Part shown: piece after piece, positions 44,667 to 53,296 of the stretch
Position numbering within the stretch: the first letter of the stretch is position 1
Layout of the letters: each line of letters begins with the position of its first letter
NCBI GenBank assembly: GCA_038131595.1
Contig: JAYPPR010000008.1
Span: forward strand, 1,116,001-1,180,000
Direction of reading: 5' to 3'
DNA from: UBA9926 sp038131595
GTDB taxonomy: Bacteria; Pseudomonadota; Gammaproteobacteria; Pseudomonadales; Azotimanducaceae
Length of the DNA: 64,000 nucleotides
Made by a program: the position numbers and the translations under genes
Notes under the pieces: model-generated
The model's database searches: none
Seen by the model: only the letters and a program-made list of their open reading frames with translations
What the model was told of the DNA's origin: nothing

Positions 44667-45464
44667 CTAGTTCATTTCCATGCCACCGGCGACAGTCAAG
44701 GCGATGCCGGTCACATTGTTTGTGCGAGCAAGATAAACCACGGCGTCCGCCATATCCTCGGCGGTTTGTGGCTCACCCATGGGAATCAGTTGGCTGACAT
44801 AGTCAGCAAAATCTGGAATCTCGTTAGACGTGGATTGTGCTTTGGGCATTAAGTGCTCAAGCCACATGGCGGTGCCTACAATCCCAGGGCAGATGGCATT
44901 GACTCGGATCCCTCGTGGCGCGAGTTCTTGCGCGAGGGATTGCGTGACACCGATGGCTGCAAACTTCGATCCGCAATAGGCGGCCATATGGCGCACGCCC
45001 TTTTTACCCGCGATGGAGGCCGTGTTCACGATAGACGCATTCTCTTGGCCCTCGAGTGCCTGCACCGCCGCCTGGGTCATGAGGAAAATGCCTTTAGTGT
45101 TCACCGCAAAAATGCGGTCCCAGGCAGCCTCCGAAAAAGTGTCGATGGGGCCTGAATCCACAACGCCCGCGTTGTTGACCAGTAAATTGAGTTGTCCAAA
45201 GTGCTGCAGCGTTGCGTCAACACATGCCGCGCAGGAGTCTGCATCCGTCACGTCAACGGGGCAGGTCTTTAGCCGATCTTCGCCATTTGCTTCAAGCGCC
45301 GCCCCCATAGCGTTGATGTCACCTAATTCGTAATTCCAAGACCCTTCAGCGCTGGAAAGGTCGGCGGCCATGACACGGTAACCCTCGGCAAGCAATCGCT
45401 CGACCATAGCAAGACCGAGACCTCGCGCAGCGCCCGTGACGATGGCAACTGGTGACGTGCTCAC
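44667..45464 (-). CDS. Short-chain dehydrogenase/reductase
   Basis: The 265-residue SDR has AIVTGAARGLGLAM near residue 7 and LLVNNAGVVDSG near 93 (NNAG motif). VNTASIAGKKGVRHMAAYCGSKFAAIG near 146-172 holds the catalytic serine, then tyrosine and lysine (YCGSK). Its start overlaps the stop of the alpha/beta hydrolase gene by four bases. Likely it oxidises the alcohol freed by the esterase. Confidence 0.92.
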   Translation of the reverse strand: MSTSPVAIVTGAARGLGLAMVERLLAEGYRVMAADLSSAEGSWNYELGDINAMGAALEANGEDRLKTCPVDVTDADSCAACVDATLQHFGQLNLLVNNAGVVDSGPIDTFSEAAWDRIFAVNTKGIFLMTQAAVQALEGQENASIVNTASIAGKKGVRHMAAYCGSKFAAIGVTQSLAQELAPRGIRVNAICPGIVGTAMWLEHLMPKAQSTSNEIPDFADYVSQLIPMGEPQTAEDMADAVVYLARTNNVTGIALTVAGGMEMN

Positions 45465-46429
45465 GGCTCTATCCCTAGCGCTTCGGCGAGTTTGGTGGCC
45501 ACATGGTCGACTAGTTTTAGTCCATCATCCGTGACGGTCGACATCTGAAACAGGACATGAGGCTGACCCGCCCATTCGGTTAGTTCAGTTTTCACGCCAG
45601 CGCTCATAAGGCGCTCAGCATACTGGTTGCCTTCGTCTCTGAGTGGGTCCAATCCGCAGGTTGCCACCAGTGCCGGTGCAACGCCGGCGAGGTCGGTCGC
45701 AAGCATAGGCGAGATACGCCAGTCGGTGGCCTCAGCGCTCGGATCTTCGCTCGTGAGTGTGTGCTCGAGGAAAAAGCGCATTCCCTCGAGGGTCAGTAAC
45801 GGTCCTTCCTGGTTTTCAGTAATCGATGCGTAATCAAATTGGTCGACACCGCGCAGATAGGATCGCGCGTCGGTGACGGGGTAGATCAGCACTTGGAACG
45901 CGAGCGGAATGCCTTCGTCTCGCGCAGCAATGGCAAGAAAGGCTGCGAGGTTGCCGCCTGCCGAATCACCGCCCACAGCGATTCGATTGGGGTCGACGCC
46001 GTAATCCTCGGGGTGCCCTGCGACCGCTCTCAGCACTTCGAGGCAATCGAGATGCCCTGCTGGGAAGGGGGCTTCCGGCCCAAGACGGTAGTCAATGGCG
46101 ATGACCGTGCAGCGGGCTTTCTGGGCGAGTAGCCGGCACTCTTTGTCGTGGGTTTCAAGATCACCTATCACCCAGCCCCCACCGTGCATGTAGATGAGGC
46201 AAGGCGCGCTAGCGTCACTATGGTCTTTGTAGATACGGATCGGGATGTCGGCATCTGCCGATCGGACGACGGCGTCTTTCACCGATTGAAGCTCTGGGCC
46301 GGGCCCGTAGATCTCGGCCATGCCGCGATAACCCTGCCTCGACACTTCAGGCGTTTGCGGTGGCGGATCTGCTGGTGCGTTCGCAGCCAGCATGGCGAGG
46401 AATTCAGCGGTCTGCGGATTGAGTGACAT
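45461..46429 (-). CDS. Alpha/beta hydrolase, hormone-sensitive-lipase type esterase
   Basis: The 322-residue enzyme has the oxyanion-hole motif YMHGGGWVIGDLETHDKE near residue 78, the nucleophile elbow GGDSAGGNLAAF near 152, the acidic residue in TCGLDPLRDEG near 263 and the histidine in WAGQPHVLFQM near 292. Such esterases cleave carboxyl esters of medium-chain acids in the cytoplasm. It leads the esterase-SDR-RraA operon. Confidence 0.92.
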   Translation of the reverse strand: MSLNPQTAEFLAMLAANAPADPPPQTPEVSRQGYRGMAEIYGPGPELQSVKDAVVRSADADIPIRIYKDHSDASAPCLIYMHGGGWVIGDLETHDKECRLLAQKARCTVIAIDYRLGPEAPFPAGHLDCLEVLRAVAGHPEDYGVDPNRIAVGGDSAGGNLAAFLAIAARDEGIPLAFQVLIYPVTDARSYLRGVDQFDYASITENQEGPLLTLEGMRFFLEHTLTSEDPSAEATDWRISPMLATDLAGVAPALVATCGLDPLRDEGNQYAERLMSAGVKTELTEWAGQPHVLFQMSTVTDDGLKLVDHVATKLAEALGIEP

Positions 46430-46510
46430 GGGTCGACCCTTCTCAAATACGATGATGGAAGAATCGCTTAAGCCTTGGGGCGCGTCAATCTAGGGTTTGG
46501 CTTCATACAA

Positions 46511-46535
46511 AAAAGCCCCGCGTCGGCGGGGCTTT
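46511..46535 (-). terminator. Rho-independent terminator of the monooxygenase gene
   Basis: AAAGCCCCGC-GTCG-GCGGGGCTTT (46512-46535) is a perfect 10-bp stem with a four-base loop. On the minus strand the descending arm ends in a run of T (plus-strand A-run 46509-46514). It lies about 50 bases past the monooxygenase stop and before the esterase promoter. Confidence 0.93.
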
Positions 46536-46585
46536 CTGGTGAGAAGCGCTCGTATGCGAAGCGAGCGCTATTAGTCTTCGTATCG

Positions 46586-48055
46586 CTAAGCCGCCTTTGC
46601 AGCCTCAGGATTTGAGAACACCAGCGCATCATCTTCAATGGGCGCTTTGCGGATCATGCGCTTATCGAGGCGATAGTTCTGGGTGTTACACCAAGGCCCG
46701 TAACCCTGCTTGGGGAATAGGTGCATCATGCGCTGCATGTAGCCTGGCGTGAAATCTTCGATCCAATCCCTAGCGGGCATGTTGTGATCTTCTGGCCTCA
46801 GCGTTGGCGTCACCACGCTCGCGCCGACTCCATCCATGTGATTGAGCAATCGACACACGTACTCTGCCGTGAGATCGGCGCGCAGCGTCCAGGAGGCGTT
46901 GATGTAGCCGAAAGTCTGCGCCATGTTGGGAATGCTGGAATACATCATGCCCTTGTAAGTGAAGGTCTCGGGGAAGTGGACAGCTTTGCCATCGACTTCG
47001 AATTCAACACCCGACATGACAATCAGTTTCAAGCCGGTGGCTGTGACGATGATGTCAGCGTCAATCTCAGTGCCGTCGGTCATCGTGAGCCCGCTTTCAG
47101 TCCAGGTCTCGATATCGCCGGTGACCACTTGGGCAGAGCCATTGTTGATGGCTTGATAGAGATCGCCATTGGGAATGAGACACATGCGCTGATCCCAGGG
47201 GTTGTAGCTGGGGGTGAAATGTTTATCGACCATTTCATTGCCAATCGCCTCGCGCGCCATGCCCAGAATCTGGCGTTTCACTTTTTCTGGCTGCGTTCGA
47301 GTTTGGTTATAGAAGTAACCGCTCATGGTGGTGTTCTTTAGCCGGGTAATGGCATATGCCCAGCTGTCGGGGAGATATTTGCGCAATGTGTTGGCAATGC
47401 GGTCTTCAGCAGGCCGTGAGACCACGTAAGTGGGCGAGCGCTGCACCATCGTGACGGTTGCGCCTTTCTCTGCCATCGCAGGCACGAGGGTCATCGCGGT
47501 TGCACCGCTACCGATAACAACCACTTTCTTGCCCGAGTAATCAAGATCTTCTGGCCAAAACTGCGGGTGAATCACCTGACCTTTGAATGCATCTTGGCCG
47601 GGAAACTCGGGTCGGTACGCTTCATCGTAGTTGTAGTAGCCGCCGCACATAAATAAGAAGTCGCCAGTGACCACGGATTCTGTGCCGTCTTTCAACTGGC
47701 TGGTGACCGCCCACCGGCCAGCATCACTATCCCAGGAAGCATTCAACACCTTATGGCCAAAGCGGATGTGCTCACGGACAGCAAATTCGTCTGCAGTTTG
47801 ATTCACGTACTTTCTGATAGAAGGGCCATCGGCAATGGCTTTGGCTTCGGTCCAGGGTTTGAAGTTGTACCCCAGCGTGTGCATGTCAGAGTCTGAGCGG
47901 ATGCCGGGATAGCGAAACAAATCCCACGTGCCTCCCAGGGTGTCTCTGCCCTCCAGCAGCGTGAAGGTTTTCCCGGGGCATTTCTGTCGTAAGTGGACAG
48001 CGGCGCCGACGCCCGACAGCCCGGCACCGACGATGATGACATTGACATGATCCAT
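46586..48055 (-). CDS. Flavin-containing monooxygenase, Baeyer-Villiger type
   Basis: The 489-residue flavoprotein has VIIVGAGLSGVGAAVHL (FAD loop), the Baeyer-Villiger fingerprint FKGQVIHPQFWPEDL near residue 158 (FxGxxxHxxxWP) and a second nucleotide loop KVVVIGSGATAMTLVPAM near 177. These enzymes insert oxygen next to a carbonyl, turning ketones to esters with NADPH. An ester product could then be cut by the HSL-type esterase encoded just downstream, a link that is inferred. The gene has its own terminator. Confidence 0.93.
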   Translation of the reverse strand: MDHVNVIIVGAGLSGVGAAVHLRQKCPGKTFTLLEGRDTLGGTWDLFRYPGIRSDSDMHTLGYNFKPWTEAKAIADGPSIRKYVNQTADEFAVREHIRFGHKVLNASWDSDAGRWAVTSQLKDGTESVVTGDFLFMCGGYYNYDEAYRPEFPGQDAFKGQVIHPQFWPEDLDYSGKKVVVIGSGATAMTLVPAMAEKGATVTMVQRSPTYVVSRPAEDRIANTLRKYLPDSWAYAITRLKNTTMSGYFYNQTRTQPEKVKRQILGMAREAIGNEMVDKHFTPSYNPWDQRMCLIPNGDLYQAINNGSAQVVTGDIETWTESGLTMTDGTEIDADIIVTATGLKLIVMSGVEFEVDGKAVHFPETFTYKGMMYSSIPNMAQTFGYINASWTLRADLTAEYVCRLLNHMDGVGASVVTPTLRPEDHNMPARDWIEDFTPGYMQRMMHLFPKQGYGPWCNTQNYRLDKRMIRKAPIEDDALVFSNPEAAKAA

Positions 48056-48252
48056 GTTAAGCGACTCCTTTTGGTCGATGAGTACTTCGCTTGGTTTGCG
48101 CCGAGTTTACGCCTTTTTTAGGGGAGGGGTTAATCCTGATAGTCACGGTCAATGGGCGCAGATTGATTTCTTTGATGACGAATTTTGTAGGGGTTAACCA
48201 GGGCGTCGAAGGTAATTCAACGCGTCTGCAGACAATAAGCATTGTGCACGGT

Positions 48253-48308
48253 CATTAGCCATTAGCCATTAGCCATCAGCCATCAGCCATCAGCCATCAG
48301 CCATCAGC
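48253..48308. repeat. Heptamer tandem array 5, (CATTAGC)3(CATCAGC)5
   Basis: Three CATTAGC units (48253-48273) pass without interruption into five CATCAGC units (48274-48308), with CATAGTC after. All units keep a 7-bp period and differ by one T/C, as if one mutated unit had spread through part of the array. It lies between the monooxygenase start and the nucleoside hydrolase stop. Confidence 0.95.
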
Positions 48309-48323
48309 CATAGTCGATTGCCG

Positions 48324-49247
48324 CTAGCTGCGTGCGCTAATGGCGCGTGGCGTAAACGGAGCAAAGTATTGGTCGAAGAACTGATTCGCATTGACGCTCG
48401 CGGCAACTTCGACCAGCGGACGGTCGCTGGCTGTTGTCCCTTGCGGATTCGCGGCTACAAATTCGGTAAACCCTTCGCGGCCCGGAGATAAGTCGACGGC
48501 AACCTGCCCGTATTTGTAGGTACAGACTGAAGGATCAACGAGTGACACAGCCGCGAGCGGATCATGAAAGTGCAGGGCATCGCGCTCTGCAAACCAAACC
48601 TCGCTCCATCTTCGCACCTCACGCAGTAGCGGGTGGGTCGCAAAGGCACGACTGACCTGCTGTGCATCCATGCTCACCTGCCAAGTGATGTCTAGTCCAA
48701 ACGCACGAATAGGGCACTTGGCTTTGGCGAACATCAGCGCAGTCGCAGCCGGGTCAATGATGCCATTCCACTCACTCGGCCCCCACGGGGTGGGATAGTC
48801 GGAATATTTGCCGCCCATAATGACGAGCGCTTTGAGCAGTCGAGATACGTCTGGGTACTTCTCGAAGAGCCTTGCAACATTGGTAAAGGGTCCCACGGCG
48901 AGTAGCGTGACCTCGAAGGGATGCGCTTGAATGGTATCCGCCATGAAATCGATAGCGGCTTCTGGATTGTGAGGTTGATCGGTGCCCAGTAGCTGCGCCG
49001 GGGAGAGTTTCACCGCCTGTTGGGCAATGGGCTGGCGAGTCGCGATTTCTCGTGGCGCCTCAAACCCCGGGAAGATGGGCACAGTCTGCCCAGCGAGTTC
49101 TAGTAATCGGCTCGCGAGCGCGGCCCTTTTGCGCGCCTCGCCGGTCACGGTGGTAATACCAAGCAGGTCAATGGACGGCTGCATCAAAAGGTAAGCCAGC
49201 GCGACCGCATCGTCGATATCGCTGCCAATGTCGGCGGGCAGTCTCAA
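48324..49247 (-). CDS. Nucleoside hydrolase family protein
   Basis: The 307-residue product starts, by my choice, at TTG giving RLPADIGSDIDDAVAL, because that gives the family's usual length; the frame stays open far upstream with no conserved sequence. Ribonucleoside hydrolases cut the N-glycosidic bond of nucleosides. The signature is PADIGSDIDD: the second, calcium-binding aspartate and the DD pair are kept, but the first aspartate of the usual DTD is replaced by proline. FTNVARLFEKYP near residue 123 and HFHDPLAAVSLVDP near 240 with the conserved HDP support the family. Confidence 0.82.
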   Translation of the reverse strand: MRLPADIGSDIDDAVALAYLLMQPSIDLLGITTVTGEARKRAALASRLLELAGQTVPIFPGFEAPREIATRQPIAQQAVKLSPAQLLGTDQPHNPEAAIDFMADTIQAHPFEVTLLAVGPFTNVARLFEKYPDVSRLLKALVIMGGKYSDYPTPWGPSEWNGIIDPAATALMFAKAKCPIRAFGLDITWQVSMDAQQVSRAFATHPLLREVRRWSEVWFAERDALHFHDPLAAVSLVDPSVCTYKYGQVAVDLSPGREGFTEFVAANPQGTTASDRPLVEVAASVNANQFFDQYFAPFTPRAISARS

Positions 49248-49764
49248 AGGTGGTCTATGATCGGTTTGGTGGCTTTGATCATAGTAGATGAGCCGGCTTG
49301 CGTCTCGACCCGTTGGGCGTGCTATGATGTAGCGATGCACAACCGGCGATCTATGGCTCTGGCCAATCTTGCGGGTTAATGTGCAAACCAATGGGGCAGT
49401 GAAAATGGACCAGCCCAATGGAGCGGAAAAACGTCAAAAGACGAGTTGGTTGAGCTGCGGCCCACGGATTCAGTATCAGGACGCGCCACGTCGGCTTCGA
49501 GGAAGCGGTTCAACAAGGTCTTTCGGCTAACCCGTCGTCTGCTTGAGCACCAATGCCATTTCAAGAGCGGTTGCTCGCCAGTAGCGCATCACCTCAGCCG
49601 TGAAACCAAAAAGTCGGACCAAGGATCAGGGTTTCGGTTGTCTCCCCATGGCTAAGGCTCATTGAATGGCCTTCAATCAACGGCTCGTTTCTCGCCTAGG
49701 CAGAGTGGGTCGGGTAAGCTGCGCGGGTCAAATCCGTGGAATCTCACTTTTGCGCCTGATCGCT
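49248..49764. other. Intergenic stretch without a recognisable gene
   Basis: These 517 bases include the open but unconserved 5' extension of the nucleoside hydrolase frame and the region before the DUF547 gene. No clear gene, RNA or repeat was seen. Confidence 0.5.
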
Positions 49765-50696
49765 ATGACTAATCGTCTCCAACAGTGCCTGGTTGTGCTG
49801 TTATTGTCGTGCTGGCACCCCCTTCTCTTCGCGTCAGAGGAAGCAAATCGTTTCGCTAACAGCTGGTCAATGCTGCTTGAACGCTGGGTGGTAACGGTAG
49901 AGGAAAGTGCGGTTAGTCGAGTCGACTATGCGGGAGCGCGGGAGGACTCCGCTGAATTGAAGCAGTGGCTGGCAGCCTGCGCTCAAGTGACTGAATCAGC
50001 ATTTAATGAGTGGAGTGTCCCGCACCGGCAAGCCTTTCTCATTAACCTTTACAACGCTGCGATGATCCAGAAGATCTTGCAGCGCTATCCTGATATTGAT
50101 TCCGTATGGGACTTCGGGCGGATCTTTAACCACCCCTTCAAAGATCGATTTGTGGAGCTGTTCGGTGAACGAATGAGCCTCGATGATATTGAGCATGGCC
50201 GGCTTCGGGGCGACCCAGCGCTCTTTGATCCTCGAGTGCATTTTGCGGTGAACTGCGCGTCCAAAGGTTGTCCACCGCTCAGGGCTACCGCGTTTAATGG
50301 CTCATCCCTTGATGCTGCGCTGGATGAGCAGGCCAGCATTTTTTTGAGCGATCGCACCAAAAACGGCATGAACCCAACCACGAATCGCCTGACGTTGTCG
50401 CCCATCTTTGACTGGTACGCCGAGGACTTCGGGGTGCCAGAGGTCAAGGGGAGCTTGCCTATCTGTCGCGGTATGCCGACTCGCTGGGGTTAGATGATGA
50501 TGCGGTTCGTGCATTGAATGAGGGGTCGATCAAGATTGAATGGTCAGATTACGATTGGGCGTTGAATGACGTCGCCTCGCCCAGCAGCCGGCTCCTTGAA
50601 CCCTTCGCTCACGATTGTCATCCCTGTGCTGAACGAGGCACGCATCCTGCCCGCAAGGCTAGAGGCGCTGCAGTTTGCTCGCTGTCGGGACGTTGA
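49765..50696 (+). pseudogene. DUF547 protein gene with one frameshift
   Basis: The exported protein starts at MTNRLQQCLVVLLLSCWHPL, a signal peptide. It has the DUF547 motifs RQAFLINLYNAAMIQKIL near residue 91, FAVNCASKGCPPLRATAF near 160 and LSPIFDWYAEDFG near 212. At about 50440-50450 the frame changes: the expected C-terminus, GELAYLSRYADSLG then SIKIEWSDYDWALND, is found in the next frame. A 1-bp loss or 2-bp gain would explain it. The corrected frame runs to 50696, overlapping the glycosyltransferase start. DUF547 proteins are often beside the two transferases that follow. Confidence 0.8.
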
Positions 50697-51288
50697 GCTG
50701 ATTGTGGTTGATGGCGGCAGTACAGATGACTCTTTTGAAATCTCACGTGCACTTTGTGATCGCACGCTGAAGTCACCAGCTGGTCGTGCCAAGCAAATGA
50801 ATGAGGGGGCGCGGCACGCGAGTAGCGAGTGGCTATTGTTTCTCCATGCAGATACGCGGTTGGAGGCGGAGGCGTTTGAGGCACTGCTCGAAGCGCTCTC
50901 CGGTGATCCCGATTGGGGCTGGTTTGATGTGCGCATCGAAGGTAAGCACCCGCTTCTCTCATTGACCGCCGCGATGATGAACGCGAGAGCTGGGCTCACG
51001 AAAGTCGCCACTGGCGACCAAGGGCTCTTTGTGAAAAAGGCGCTCTTTGACGCAGTCGGGGGATTCCCTGACATGCCGCTCATGGAAGACGTTGCACTAT
51101 CGAAGGCGCTCCGCGGCGTCGCGAAAAGCACGGTGATTCGCACACCGCTTGCAACTGACGGGAGGCGTTGGGATCAGGGTGGCTGGTTTCGGACCGTTCT
51201 TAGAATGTGGGGCTTAAGGTTCGCCTTCTGGGCGGGGGTTGGCCCTGATCGTTTAGCAGACTATTACGCGCATGTCAGAGGGCGCTAA
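50566..51288 (+). CDS. TIGR04283 family arsenosugar-type glycosyltransferase
   Basis: The 240-residue protein has a GT2 core: SLTIVIPVLNEARILPARL near residue 14, VELIVVDGGSTDDSF near 45, and LFLHADTRLEAEAFEALL near 90 with the metal-binding DxD-like aspartate. It closely resembles the TIGR04283 proteins that sit with radical-SAM/ArsS and TIGR04282 genes in arsenosugar clusters. ArsS and ArsM are not encoded in this window. A TTG at 50596 is an alternative start. It overlaps the frameshifted DUF547 frame and the next gene. Confidence 0.85.
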   Translation: MTSPRPAAGSLNPSLTIVIPVLNEARILPARLEALQFARCRDVELIVVDGGSTDDSFEISRALCDRTLKSPAGRAKQMNEGARHASSEWLLFLHADTRLEAEAFEALLEALSGDPDWGWFDVRIEGKHPLLSLTAAMMNARAGLTKVATGDQGLFVKKALFDAVGGFPDMPLMEDVALSKALRGVAKSTVIRTPLATDGRRWDQGGWFRTVLRMWGLRFAFWAGVGPDRLADYYAHVRGR

Positions 51289-51907
51289 TCTCATCCAAAT
51301 CTTTGCTAGGGCGCCAGTGCTCGGGCAAACCAAACGTCGCTTGGCGAGTGAGCTGGGGGAGGGTGCGGCACTCCATTGGTACCGGGTCTTACTTGCTCGA
51401 ACGCTCGCGACTGTCCGGCAATTACCTGACGTTACGATTGAGGTGTGGCACCCGGCGGAAGACGATGATTACCCGCTGATGGAACTGATTAACGACGCAT
51501 CAGTAGGGCTTTACCCCCAGGCGTCTGGCGATCTGGGTCAAAAGATGTCGAATGCGCTTGAGGTGGGGCTGACCCGTTCCGAGCGCGTGCTGCTCATCGG
51601 TGCAGACTGTCCGGTTTGGACAACTAGCCTGCTGCGACAAGCCATGGACGGAATATCATCTGCTTCTGCGCTATTTGTCCCAGCGGCGGATGGGGGCTAT
51701 GTCGGTGTTGGCGTGAGCGGCTCGGTGCCGCACTTATTTAGTGACATCGATTGGGGCACCGGTCGAGTTATGGAACAGACTCGCGAGAGGGCGTCCGAGC
51801 AGGGCGTTTCGCTAAGTGAGATGTCACCGCTTTGGGATGTGGATATCGCTGCTGATTTGAATCGATGGCTTGCGATGGAGCCTCACCTGCCGAGACCGAT
51901 TGCTTAA
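51272..51907 (+). CDS. TIGR04282 family arsenosugar-type transferase
   Basis: The 211-residue protein shows IFARAPVLGQTKRRLASELG near residue 10, the GT-A type nucleotide-binding start of the TIGR04282 (DUF2064-like) family, and LIGADCPVWTTSLLRQAM near 110 with the metal aspartate, then PAADGGYVGVGV near 135. It overlaps the previous gene by 17 bases, so both are made together, probably to add a sugar or nucleotide group in arsenosugar or a related lipid pathway. Confidence 0.88.
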   Translation: MSEGANLIQIFARAPVLGQTKRRLASELGEGAALHWYRVLLARTLATVRQLPDVTIEVWHPAEDDDYPLMELINDASVGLYPQASGDLGQKMSNALEVGLTRSERVLLIGADCPVWTTSLLRQAMDGISSASALFVPAADGGYVGVGVSGSVPHLFSDIDWGTGRVMEQTRERASEQGVSLSEMSPLWDVDIAADLNRWLAMEPHLPRPIA

Positions 51908-51960
51908 TTGGTCGTCAGCCTACTTGTTTTTTCAGTCCAGGTGACATGCACTTTTTTCTC

Positions 51961-52045
51961 CAAGGCTCCAAGGCTCCAAGGCTCCAAGGCTCCAAGGCTC
52001 AAGGCTCCAAGGCTCCAAGCTCCAAGGCTCCAAACTCCAAGGCTC
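51961..52045. repeat. Octamer/heptamer tandem array 6, CAAGGCTC units
   Basis: Five perfect CAAGGCTC units (51961-52000) are followed by a mixed tail of 8-bp units and 7-bp variants (AAGGCTC, CAAGCTC, CAAACTC), eleven units in all. It lies between the convergent TIGR04282 and phosphotransferase genes. Unlike the other arrays, the main unit is 8 bp. Confidence 0.93.
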
Positions 52046-52107
52046 AAGAGGCTATTCAAGGCAGCTTTAAGCTTAACCCTCGATATTGGTGCTGGACTGA
52101 GGTGGGC

Positions 52108-53205
52108 TTAAGGAATCAGTTTGATCAACCCGCGGTCGGTCACGGCTTTAACAGCGCGATCAAGGCCTTCACTTGCCATTTGCCTTGCCCGATCGTCAGA
52201 CGGCACAAAGGCTCCTGCAATAATCATGTGGAAATTCATAATAAAAAGGATCGCACGATCGTAGTGCTCGCGAACTGCATCCAATGAGAAGTCAGCGCCC
52301 AACCCTTGCATGGTGTCTGCGTAATAGGCGAGGAGGGCTTCTTCATCGTTCCTGCGAGTAGGTAGTGTGAAACTCGAAGTGGTCATCCAAGCCAGGTCCT
52401 GGAGGGGGTTGGATACCATGATGTTTTGCCAGTCGATCATGACGACGGGATGCTGGTGCGCGAGCCCTCGCCCAAACATGGCGTTGTCCATCCGCACATC
52501 GCCGTGCACGAGCGTCATGTGGCCCGCGCCCATTCGTTTCATTTGCTCGGCTAAGCTTGAGACATAACTTGGCATGGCCTCGCCCATCTCATTGTCAAAG
52601 CACTCTGGGAAATTCGCCATGGCGTTCTCCCAGCTGCCCATAAAACCCGGCAGGAATGAGGTGATGTAGTCATCGCTATCGATGGTGTAGAGATCGCTGA
52701 AGTCCGCCTGCCAGGCATCAAAATACCGTGCGTGAAGTGGCGCGATGTTATCGACCACGAGTTTGGCTTGGTCGAGCGTGACGCCGGTGACTTGGTCGCC
52801 CACGTCGTAGTCATGAAGGTCTTCAATGATGACCATGTTGCCGCCCGTGTCGGCGTTGAAACCCGCAAAGTAGCAGTGGGTTTTAGGCGTATCGAGTTGG
52901 GTGGCGATCTCGTTAAAGAACAACACCTCCCGCTCGTACATTCTTGTGTTGTTACCAATGGCCCTATTTTCAGGGAGTCGGTGCGCGAACTTAATCACCA
53001 CGGAGGCGGGTGCCTCGCAAGGTGCTGCATACGTGATGTGGCACCGAACCACCTCGCCAACAACGCCAATCACGTCACCCACGGGCTTGATCTCAAGTGC
53101 GGTCACTTGGTTGTCTGCGTTAATGACGCCTGTGGATTGAAAGTGCTCGGTAAGCCAGGCGGGAGAGAGCGCCTCGGGTGACTCGGGAAAAGCGACTAAG
53201 CTCAT
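52108..53205 (-). CDS. Phosphotransferase, ecdysteroid-kinase/APH-like
   Basis: Starting at MSLVAFPESPEALS after an AGGAG site, the 365-residue protein has VVIKFAHRLPENRA near residue 75 with the ATP-binding lysine, HMTLVHGDVRMDNAMFG near 245 with the catalytic HxD, and VVMIDWQNIMVSNPLQDLAW near 265 with the metal aspartate. This is the kinase-like fold of ecdysteroid kinase-like (EcKinase) and aminoglycoside phosphotransferases. It probably phosphorylates a hydroxylated small molecule. It follows an amidohydrolase gene on the same strand. Confidence 0.82.
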   Translation of the reverse strand: MSLVAFPESPEALSPAWLTEHFQSTGVINADNQVTALEIKPVGDVIGVVGEVVRCHITYAAPCEAPASVVIKFAHRLPENRAIGNNTRMYEREVLFFNEIATQLDTPKTHCYFAGFNADTGGNMVIIEDLHDYDVGDQVTGVTLDQAKLVVDNIAPLHARYFDAWQADFSDLYTIDSDDYITSFLPGFMGSWENAMANFPECFDNEMGEAMPSYVSSLAEQMKRMGAGHMTLVHGDVRMDNAMFGRGLAHQHPVVMIDWQNIMVSNPLQDLAWMTTSSFTLPTRRNDEEALLAYYADTMQGLGADFSLDAVREHYDRAILFIMNFHMIIAGAFVPSDDRARQMASEGLDRAVKAVTDRGLIKLIP

Positions 53206-53296
53206 GTCGTCGGTCTCCTGTGCTACAGCGTGTAAACGCCGCGCGAGCCGATCAAATTTGACGCCCGCGCGAGTTGCGCCATGATTAATGGCTGGA

